From Massariosphaeria phaeospora (lineage: Eukaryota; Ascomycota; Dothideomycetes; Pleosporales), in contig JAADJZ010000018.1 of assembly GCA_011032825.1 (NCBI GenBank), positions 248,001 to 312,000 of the forward strand: DNA of 64,000 nt. Direction: 5' to 3'. Below the pieces are notes generated by a model. The model did no database searches and was not told the origin of the DNA. It was given only the letters and a program-made list of their open reading frames with translations. Below are positions 54,901-64,000 of the stretch, piece after piece. The position numbers were made by a program, and so were the translations under genes. How positions within the stretch are numbered: the stretch's first letter is position 1; each line of letters starts with the position of its first letter.

Positions 54901-57151
54901 ACGAGGAGAAACAACACGTGGGTGTAAAACTCCATGTTCTAAATTTGCCCTATCCTCGTTCAAGCACGCGATGGCAGACGGCTTACGCCCCGACATGCAG
55001 CCGCGGATCCCTCCGCGTTTTAGCGCGCGAAAGACTGCGCCACGGGCATTTGGAGCCGCGTGCATGGTCCACGCCCTGGTTGCTGGATTGGTCACGACGG
55101 AGGTAGTTGGTTCGCTCTGACGTTGAGGACGGGAAGCCCGTCAGCAGACCAACGGGGTTCGGTAGAGGTGGTGGACGGATACGAGGTGGCGATGCCGATT
55201 GGGGGCGGCCTGAGGCCCGACGTTGTGGAGAGGCGTAGTGGCACGCCTTCAGACAAATCATCGAAGCACTACCTTTGTAGAGTCTAGCCGTCAGTAGCGC
55301 TCTGATGAGAGATTGTGCGAATATCTGAGTAAGTTTGTGAGATGGAGAGTAGAAACAGAGAACAAAGCCATATATCGTACTGAGAGTTGGAGCGCCCGGC
55401 GTAGTTGTCTGCACTTTACTCCGTACACCCACCGACTGTAACCTCTAATATAGACAATGGGATTCAGAAATCCGATGTATGTTGGCTTGAATAATGCACG
55501 TTCAGTTCAAAATATCCCATCACCCTTACCTATGTTACCAAGACCGAGCGGCGTGCAGCCGGCATGGCCTCCGCTCCGCTACCCCTGCATGTTGCTTGAT
55601 CAACTTGCCAAGATGCACGAGGTCCGCCATACCGTATACGAGGCTACGTATCTCGCACGAGCATCTTACCGAGTCAGTCGAACCCAGGTTCCTCATGATC
55701 TCGACCTGTTCTGTTCCGCTCCCGCGTTACGCGGAGTGACTGGAGCCTGCCCGACCCTGCTTTATGCTTGCTAGCGTCGAGGGCACCGGTGATGTTCAAT
55801 GCCTTTTCTGTACTAGAACTGTCGATGTGCTCTTTGAAAGTGGGTTCGCGCTAGTCTCCCGTCAAGGAACACGGGCTCTAACACGCGGTAACGGGCCGTT
55901 CCTAAAATACGTAGGCGTATCGAAGTGGGTCACTCGCCCTCGAAGCAGTCAAGCTCTACCTTCACCGGCCTGTGAGGTTTGAAATGACGCCCTGGATGCT
56001 GAGATGTTGTGGTCTGGAACCGAGGTCCACTTCCCGTTCGTATGCGAGGGTGGCAAGCCGTATTGACTAGTTGACGATCATGTTGCTCGCGAGGCTCCTT
56101 CTCACTCCTGTGTGGTGGCTATTGGGACCGGTACCTTGCTGCAACCCCACTAGCCTGCACATGATTCCGGCTATCAACAGACGATATCAGTATACATCAA
56201 ACTTCAAAGTAGTCTCCGAAAACCACGGTGAAAGGGCTTACGTAGTTTAGATCGACATCACTCAAGTGTTTGTCGAACACTGGCTGAGTGCCATATTCCC
56301 ATCAGAACGCCCTACAAGCAGTGCCATATGTTTAAGCGCCTTTGCCACAAGCATTTCCACAAAAGCCACCAACTGTCTCAAGAGTAAAGCCTCTATCTTG
56401 GCTGCAGCGAAGGGGGCATAATTGTGTGTGCTTGGTGTCTTTCGTTTACCACTGCTGCCTATCAAGACTGAGACATCAAGCCGTTCGATCGAAGATGATC
56501 CAAGCTCGGGGTTCGAATTTGCCTTCAGAGAATACGGAGGCTGCAGACAAATGCTTAGGAGTCTTCGCCGAGATTTCTGATACCTAGCTAGCTTGGCAGA
56601 TGTTCGTGAGCGCTTAGAGATGGTAATGGTATACCTCTTGATGGAGTATTCACGACTATCTCTTCAAGGTAGTCTAGCTGCCTAGGTAGTCAGATAGCAC
56701 TCCCAGATATGCTTCGACCCCTATACTTATATTTCAGATTAGTGTAAGTGCTGTATGTTCCCTCTCAATTACACCTACTCGAGCGTTATTCCCCAGAGAA
56801 GTGCACAGTGCCAAGAAACTGACGTACTCCGAGTCATTCGAGTACCCACTCACCCACCCATCCACATAAGCCATGAGGCGTCGCCTGAAGCAGAGATACG
56901 AAGGGACTCACAGATCTTTCAGGCCAATCTGTACCTTTTGCCCCTCGATGCAGCCACTCGATGCAAGTCCGGTCGGCCAGACCTCGACGAACCACACCCA
57001 CAGAGCCCTAGATTCGATAGTTTGATGCAGTGTGATTCACAACCCCACGGAGGGAGGTCTCGAGAGAAACTGTAGGCGAGGTCTGTCGGCAGTTCTCAGC
57101 GATATGAAAGCCGTCTGCTGCAGTGGGAGGCGAATTCCATGGCCGGAGAGA

Positions 57152-57157
57152 TATAAA
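57152..57157 (+). promoter_or_regulatory. TATA box of the multicopper oxidase gene
   Basis: A TATAAA lies 90-95 bases before the ATG at 57247, and a CT-rich leader follows it. Confidence 0.6.
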
Positions 57158-57246
57158 GTACGAGCGTCCGCAAACTTTGAAAGACATCAGCCAGCAGCTG
57201 CTCCCCACAGTCATTCACTTGCTCCTTCTTCTACCTTCTAGTCAAT

Positions 57247-59221
57247 ATGTTACCAAACCTTGTTCAAGTAGCCTTTGGGCTCTCCCTTCTTTCGTCGGGC
57301 CTGTGCCAGCGCCTGCGCCCCGCAAAATACACCGACAAGATTCCCGACTCTGAGAAGAAAGCTCTCAAGGGCATCATCGAAGATGACCCCAACGACTTCA
57401 TGAGCATCCAGAGTGATTGGGAAAGCCCCGAGTACACGCAGATCTACAAAACCGCACTCCCGATCCCCCCGAAGAAGGAGCCCAAGTAGTAGGTTACGCA
57501 CCTGCTTGTCTGAAATGTGATGGATCACTGACCAAAGTTAGCAAAATCACCAACCCTGTCACTGGCAAGGAGATCTGGTACTTCGAGATTGAGATCAAAC
57601 CTTTCACCACGCAGGTCTATCCGGGCAAGAAGCCCGCTCGATTAGTTGGCTACGATGGCATCTCGCCCGGTCCGACTATCATCGTGCCTAGGGGCACCGA
57701 GTCAGTAGTGCGCTTCGTGAACAACGGCGACCGAGAGAGCTCTATCCATCTCCACGGCTCTCCATCCCGAGCTCCTTTCGATGGATGGGCTGAGGATCTC
57801 ATCTTCCCTGGCCAGTACAAGGATTACTACTATCCCAACAACCAAGCAGCACGCTTCCTGTGGTACCATGACCACGCCATGCACTTTGTGAGTGCTCGCC
57901 GTAATGTCTCGGACTTCGTAATCTAACACAATGGCAGACTGCGGAAAACGCGTATTTCGGTCAGGCTGGGGCTTACCTCATCAATGACCCAGCTGAAGAT
58001 GCTCTTGGCTTGCCATCCGGATACGGTCAATACGACATCCCGATCGTGCTCGGCTCCAAATATTACAACGCCGACGGCACGCTGCAGACCACTATAGGCG
58101 AGGAAGATAGTCTGTGGGGTGACGTCATCCACGTGAACGGTCAGCCATGGCCGTTCTTCAACGTCCAGCCGCGCAAATATCGCTTCCGCTTTTTGAACGC
58201 TGCCGTGTCCCGAAACTTCGACTTGTACTTTGTTAAAGCTAATGCTGTCAACACGAAGCTGCCCTTCCAAGTCATTGCCTCCGATGCTGGTCTTCTCGAG
58301 CGCCCGATCACGACCTCAGACTTGATCGTGGCCGTCGCGGAACGTTACGAGATTGTCTTCGACTTCTCAAAATTCGCCGGCCAGACTCTCGAGCTGCGCA
58401 ACCTCGTAGACGCCAATGGTATCGGAACCGACGATGAGTATCTCAACACCCACAAGGTCATGCGCATCGTCGTTAGCAGCGGAGCCGTCACAGACAACTC
58501 GAAGGTGCCAGCTGCCCTCGCCACGATCCCGTTCCCTCCCGACTCTACAGGCATCGACCACCACTTCAGGTTCCACCGCACCAACAGCGAATGGCGCATC
58601 AACGGCGTCGGATTCGCAGACGTCGCGAACCGAATTCTCGCCAAGGTTCCCCGTGGCACTGTTGAGATCTGGGAGCTCGAGAACGGATCTGGCGGCTGGA
58701 CGCACCCCATCCATATACATCTCGTCGATTTCAAGGTGCTCGAGCGCTTTGGTGGCGACCGTGGCGTCATGCCGTACGAAGCCGCCGGTCTCAAAGACGT
58801 CGTCTGGCTAGGCAAAGGCGAGACCGTCCTCGTGGAAGCGCATTACCAGCCGTGGGTCGGAGTTTACATGTTCCATTGCCACAACCTGATCCACGAAGAT
58901 AACGACATGATGGGCGCGTTCAACGTCACTAAGCTGCAGAACTTCGGATACAATGAGACTACCGACTTCTCTGATCCGGAAGATCCTCGCTGGTCTGCTC
59001 GTCCCTATGTCAAAGCTGATTTCAGCGCCCGCTCAGGTATCTTCACCCAGCAGTCGATCACCGATGCTGTCACCAATCTCGCCCGCCAGCAGCCGTACAG
59101 TGAGTTGGCGGGTGTTACAGATGCTTTGGACGACTATTACTCCGGAAACAGGAAGCGGACAGACGCGCCTGCATCTGAAGCTGCTGCACCAATCCCACGC
59201 TATAGGCGAGTTGTCGTATAA
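57247..59221 (+). CDS. Secreted multicopper oxidase, bilirubin oxidase/CotA-like
   Basis: join(57247..57485, 57542..57887, 57938..59221); 622 residues, introns of 56 and 50 bp. A signal peptide (MLPNLVQVAFGLSLLSSGLCQ) is followed by three cupredoxin domains. All four copper motifs are present: HLHG (His149, His151), YHDHAMHF (His189, His191), HPIHIHL (His451, 454, 456) and HCHNLIHEDNDMM (His508-Cys509-His510, His514, axial Met519). The axial Met and the segment LVGYDGISPGPT are typical of the bilirubin-oxidase and CotA branch rather than plant-type laccases. The enzyme oxidises phenols, bilirubin-like pigments or metals and reduces oxygen to water, outside the cell. The exon 1 to 2 join (E-P-N-K-I-T) is well supported by frame. 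Substrate not determinable. Confidence 0.92.
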
Positions 59222-59454
59222 TCAGGGTCATTGACCTCTCTCTTACAAAAGGATGCATTTTGGTGATTCTCTTTTGTTTCTTCCTGTCGCTCACTCGCAA
59301 TTTTTTGGCCACTGTTAGTGTTCTTTTCCTTTCTGTGATGGGAATGTTGCTGTCGATTCGCTCTTTGAGGGTCACATCTTGAGTTAACTTCTTGTAAATA
59401 ACCTTAGTCGAATACACATGTTCATCTCTCAATGTGTGCCCCTGCCGGTAGCCC

Positions 59455-62400
59455 TTACACACCTAACTGCGCATTAGTAAGGAAATGACTACCACCCCCA
59501 CAGCGATATCCTTGCATCTCTTTAATCCACTGAAAACCCATTGGGCAACAACCCAATTCTCGACATTTCTTTTGAGCCTGCATTTCCTTTTCTCTTTCTC
59601 CTCTTTCCATTGCTGCAAGAAATTCTTCATGCCTTCTTCTTTCGAGTTCAGCTTCTACTCTTTCCGCTTCTCGACGTCGCCTTTCTTCTCTTCGACCTTC
59701 ATACTGCTCTTGTACTTTGTGTCTATATAGTGGCAGAGTATCTGCTGTAGTTCCTGGTCATTGTAATCCTGAAATTCCATCGATACCGGGATTCGACTTG
59801 GTATTCCAGGGTTATGGGCAAAGAAGGCTTCCATCTGCTTATGGTAGCCGGCCAAGACAAAGACTACTTTCCCAGTGAGGTTCTCAATCTCGACTAAGAG
59901 GTAGTCTAAAACCGCTTTGCCACCATAGCTATTCCCAGAGACCAACTGATAGGCTTCATCAATGAAAAAGACGCCCCCACCTTCTTCAAGGATCTTATCG
60001 ATGTGGGCTTTGCAGGCAGATACTCCATCGTTGGCTAGAGAAGATCCTGAGGATTCGATGAAATGATCCCCAGGGAGTGCGCCAACTTCGACCAAGAATT
60101 TGGCGTAGAGGCGTGCAACCGTTGTTTTACCTACGTGACTATGGTCAGGCAGATACTGTGACTTGTTAAATGTAAGACCATACCTGTACCCGGGTTCCCC
60201 AGCAATGCAGCTCCGAGCCTTTCGCCTTTTAGTGAGACATCTTGTCGTACTACGGTATCTACCTTGGACTTGATGCCAAGGAAGCTCTGCTTGACAGTCT
60301 CCAGTCCTGCGTCTAATCGTGAGCACCAGTTAAAACACAAAAATGCAATACTGACCTATCATCTCCATTAACGCGTCAAGCGCCTCATTCTCTGCACCTT
60401 CATGCTTTTTTTGCCACTCCCAATCATCTTTCGACTCGCTTTTTCCCCAGTCCTGTATCGGCTGTTTGTTGGTTGATGTGTTTCCTTTTTCGTTATCTGT
60501 ATTTGTAGACTCATTCGTTGAAGTTTGAGAGGACGCATGCACAGCTTCAGCGTTCGTGGAATGGGAAGTGGGTGGTGAGACTGATGTTTCACGAGTCGAA
60601 TTGAGTGTTGTCGTAGAGTTTCTAGCCTTCTCTTTCAAGTTCGTCAAATCCAGCTTCATTTGAGCTAGAGAGTTTTGTCGGTCCTGTTCCTCGGCTCGAT
60701 CCTTGAGAACACGCTTCTGGTGGTCAAGCTCTTCGCGCATCTCCGCTAGTCTAGCAGCGTATGCGTCTTGCTTTGCCTGGCATTCTTGATCAAGCCTATG
60801 GTCTCGCTGGCGCTTCTTCTCTTGTAGGCGATATTCTGCCTCGCATTTCTTGCAAGAAGATGCGGCCTTGTCATGGCACCTTCTCGAAATTTTGTGATTC
60901 TTTGGACATTGAGAGGTGACGATAGCCATGCATTTCATTTTCGAGTGATCTTGCAGTTGGTGACATCGCTATAGACAGGCGTGATTGCCACAGTTGAGCA
61001 GTATCCCACTTCATAGTGTCAGCATTGTCACCAAGCGTCGCGCTTCTTCTACATCGACTCACCAAGACTCTGAACAGCCTCCATCTGGGCAAACCGTTTC
61101 AAACTGCTCCTTTTTCGAGATGAGTGCCTTCTTTTCAGGATGCTGCTCGCATTTTACAGGAAACCCGTCGTAGACATGGCCCTCTCGCTTTAACTGATCC
61201 ATCAGCGGAACCCACACGTCTTTGCCTTTACGACTGTTCATAAATGTATCTGCATTTCCAATCATTATTGAGCCGTTCCGTGCTCTTGACAGAAGCACGT
61301 TCACTCGCTGTGGGAAAGCCATGAACCCAATGTCTCCTGCAGTGTTGCTCCGCGTCAAGGATGCGATGACAATGTCGCTCTCTTCTCCTTGGTAGTTGTC
61401 TGGAACCTGTTAGTCTTGAGTCTCATGATTTACAACAATACAGGGAGCACGATAGAACTTCAGTCTTGTGAAAGGGATAGACCTGAAAACTTGGCTGACC
61501 TATTGTAGATATGCGAATCATTCGTTTAGAGATATTCGCAGCTGCAGGTGTGAGCAGACCGGCCTGGATCAGCTCGTGCGAGTCCAAATCGTTCAGAATA
61601 GGGTCATTGTCCCTGGAGAGCGTCTTCAGAAGGAGGAACAGTTGACCGAGATAAGGTGTTAATATGACAATCTGATCCGTATTGTAACGTTGCTGTCCGA
61701 GATAACGAACAAATCTCAAGACCATGTCAGCCTCGTACTCGTTCTCTTTGCTAGACTTGGAGCCCTCGTCGCGACGGTCGTTGAGCTTATCGGCGTTCAA
61801 TTCAGGTTGGCTATGCGACACAAAGATGAGATCGTCTTGCAGCCCACGAAGATGTGGTCTTCCCTGAGTCTTTGGAGCATCTTCCAACTCGGGATATGTG
61901 AGATTTCTGACAAGAGATGAGATCTCTGGGCGCATTCTATGCTGTCGGGTGAGTGTGGTATGTGGAACACCAGCAACGACAAGTCTCTCAAACAGAGATT
62001 GGTTGAGGTTATATCCATCGCCTTTCTCCATGGTCAACGCGTAGTTGTTGACTTTCGGTCGAAGTTGTTTATGCTCACCGATCAGTACCAGCTGTTTGGT
62101 GGTCGGAGTCATCGCGGTAAGGACATGACTCTCTAGAATTTCGCCTGCTTCTTCGACCAGTATTATACCAGGAGACACCTTCTGGAGCTGTTCTGTGTAC
62201 ATAGCAGCTGCAGTCGTTGTGCAACCGATTATGCGCTTTTGTTCCAGGATGTGAGCTGACTTTTGGCGAAAGAGCTGATCGATAAGATCGCGGCACTGAT
62301 TATACTTGTGTATCAGATTCCCAACCTCAGCAACGTGCTCTTCCGTCATCTCTTTTATCCAGCGGCTATGAACAGTAAACCGAGCCTGAGGATCAAGTTT

Positions 62401-64000
62401 CCAAACATCGCGATACTCACCCCTAACGACTGCCTGTGGAACTCGGTTATTTGTACCGTTCATCCATTGTTTTAGCAAGTAATGTGGGTCGATGCGCCTA
62501 CCGCGCTTTCCAACTACAATCCCACCATCATCACTGTCTAGAATCTGAAACGCATCGAAGAACCATGAGTCGTCAGATAGTTCCAAATAGTCGAGTAGAT
62601 CTTGATCCGTAATACGAGTGGTTCGGAATATGGCCACCTTCTTCATTAACGTCTCATAGTAGGCTTCGGACTCCAACTTCTGATATTCAATCATGCTCGA
62701 CGTCTGTCGGCTCATTTTATACGTGTTCTGCTGTTCAGAGATGCTGAGGTGTTTCGTGCTAGCGTCAAACCTCCCGCCAATTCGAACCATGGCACTCTGA
62801 GGGATGCCAATATTCTGCAAGTCGAGGAGGAACTGGTCCAGTGCATGGTTTGTGAATGTCTGTACAAGTATTGTCTCACTTGTGTGATCATGTAAGATCT
62901 TCGCAATTAGAGCGCCAAGAAACAACTTTCCAGTACCTAAGTTTGTCAATCACAGTCTTTCATTGGAGCTTAGCAATCATAGATGGAACATACCTGGAGG
63001 ACCTTGTATAAGACTTACTCTCTTCGCTAGACCAATGAGTAGCGACTCAGCCTGAGCGTTGTCAAGATTCACGCTTCTAGTGGTTCGGAGTATATTTTGT
63101 AGATCGCTGTCCAAATTCTCTCGGATCGTATTGATGATCGTCGATGGATGAATACCAGTCAAAGCCTCACTTGAGTCTGGTCCCAACTCGAGCAGCTGTT
63201 CTTGAAGCGGTACTTCAGACATGTTTTGTAGTCGCTTTAGGATTGGCTCGTACGCGAAGACTGCCGTGTCGACTTGGACGAACAGAAGATCTGATGCAAG
63301 TTTACTAGCGAGTAATACCTTCTTGAACGAGTTTTCATCGCTGACGCGCAAGACCAGAACGGGCGGCTGTTTCGCAAGCATATCTGTGTCTCGATCGACC
63401 GAAGCGAATGCTACAATGTTTCCATTACTGATAAGGCATCCAAGCGACTGGTGTTTGATGATCTTGCTGTTCTCCATCAGGAATTTCTTGCGCGCTGGCA
63501 CGTTATTTTGTAGATGTCTGAGCTGACTCAGTTGAGGAATGTCTTCTCTGCATTGAAGCTTTATACAGCAGTGCTTCCGCTTAACCTCAGGCCCACAGTC
63601 AATCCCGATGAAAGTGAGACCTTCGAGTACAAGTTTGCGGCGGCCCCGCTTTTGACCTGTGGCTATCTGGAAGTCGTTGCGCAGTTCCCCGAGGAGATCT
63701 TTCCGCAGCAACCGAAATTGATTGTCTAGGTGCGTTGCGCCTCGATGCTAGGATTCTATGGCTTCAATAGCGTCAGTCCTTCTATAGAAAGGCCTTTCTG
63801 TATTCGCGAACTCATCGGACGTCGGCAGGATTTTGATCTTGCGGAAGTCTGCAAAATCATTATCATGACGGCCACCTGGTCCGTCTTGGACATCAGTGGA
63901 AGAGCGCTGGAGGATGTGTTGAATCTTATAGCCAATATTGCGGACTTCTAATGAGGACGAGTTGATGAAAGACTCATATTGTGTGACGCGTTCCGCCACA
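59455..64000 (-). pseudogene. Decayed NFX1/ZNFX1-type helicase with a SpoVK-like AAA domain
   Basis: Runs off the right edge, so the 5' end is missing. Reconstructed exons, in gene order: to 62994, 62936-61500, 61399-61063, 61008-60356, 60306-60184, 60130 onward. Order: superfamily-1 helicase (Walker A GPPGTGK, VEEAGEILE, TRQHRMRP, DNYQGEESD, NVLLSRAR), NFX1-type zinc-finger remnants (CGILLNCGNHAC ... RCHQLQDHSKMKC), coiled coil, a CbxX/SpoVK AAA ATPase (LLGNPGTGKTTVA, FIDEAYQL) and a C-terminal Cys block (ELGCCPMGFQWIK, YRCGGGSHF). Damage: in-frame TAG at 63748-63750, in-frame TAG at 60969-60971 inside the zinc finger, and a frameshift near 59718-59745. The Walker A Ser/Thr is also replaced by Leu. 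All splice sites are still good, so inactivation looks recent. Intact relatives are RNA-helicase-type proteins; their role in fungi is unsettled. Confidence 0.8.

Larger units (their letters stand above)
51001..57246. other. Gene-poor region of about 6.2 kb
   Basis: I find no convincing coding region on either strand. The open frames are short and lack family features even when possible introns are considered. It holds the foldback repeat at 51841-51974. A 42-codon frame at 52572-52700 (minus) has a weak signal-peptide look but nothing else. No transposase, reverse transcriptase or long terminal repeats were recognised. The final 100 bases are the multicopper oxidase promoter. Confidence 0.5.

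Noticed and set aside
59700..59760. An intron that would explain the frame change in the AAA domain
   Set aside because: The only nearby GT-AG pairs enclose far too few bases, so an indel is simpler.
63700..63830. An intron that would remove the TAG at 63748 in the helicase gene
   Set aside because: No donor gives a plausible branch and acceptor pair that keeps the frame, and the sequence on both sides of the stop reads like continuous family protein.
1..64000. CRISPR arrays, operons or bacterial ribosome sites
   Set aside because: The window is eukaryotic with spliced genes; no spaced direct repeats of array type exist.

Overview
The window reads as nuclear DNA of a filamentous ascomycete (Pezizomycotina; a dothideomycete is my best guess). 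The signs are many short GT-AG introns with CTAAC/CTGAC branch sites, genes on both strands with no operons, and fungal-only families: a Pth11-like membrane receptor, DUF1996 and DUF8021-like secreted proteins, a heme-thiolate peroxygenase, a hybrid histidine kinase and a pisatin-demethylase-like P450. I rebuilt about 43 introns by eye. Eleven of them are exactly 49 bp.

Layout. 0-10.4 kb: the 3' part of an acidic protein of unknown function, a long non-coding stretch, then three secreted proteins: a Pro/Thr repeat cell-wall protein, a small unknown one, and a protein with six repeats of six cysteines. 11-21.5 kb: an amidohydrolase, a sulfate permease, a P450 and a mitochondrial NADH-cytochrome b5 reductase. 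23-28.7 kb: two tandem members of an apparently undescribed nuclear-type family, then a damaged short-chain dehydrogenase. 29.6-31 kb: a small secreted cysteine protein and an unusual tRNA-Gly gene. 31.6-36.5 kb: a hybrid histidine kinase and a secreted peroxygenase. 37-46 kb: an F-box protein, a DUF8021-like secreted protein, an unknown protein, a transcription-factor-like protein without a zinc cluster, a second SDR and a DUF1996 protein with eight exons. 48-51 kb: the third member of the new family, convergent with a Pth11-like receptor. 51-57.2 kb: gene-poor, with a palindromic foldback repeat. 57.2-64 kb: a multicopper oxidase and a decayed NFX1/ZNFX1-type helicase-AAA gene that runs off the right edge.

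Two things stand out. The tRNA-Gly(GCC) gene at 30759-30888 has a normal 10-nt anticodon-loop intron and, in addition, a 49-bp GT...CTAAC...AG insertion in the D-stem. It looks like a spliceosomal intron inside a tRNA gene. The three-member family (22965, 25158 and 48058) shares a CxH...CPxC N-terminus, a basic V-x-F middle motif and a C-terminal Pro-Trp-Asp-Thr motif, and each copy carries its own private tandem repeat. The helicase pseudogene (two in-frame TAGs, a frameshift, a changed Walker A) and the SDR with Glu in place of its catalytic Lys show that gene decay is under way. Secreted and oxidative enzymes are prominent, which suits a plant-associated or saprotrophic life, but no single biosynthetic cluster is evident.
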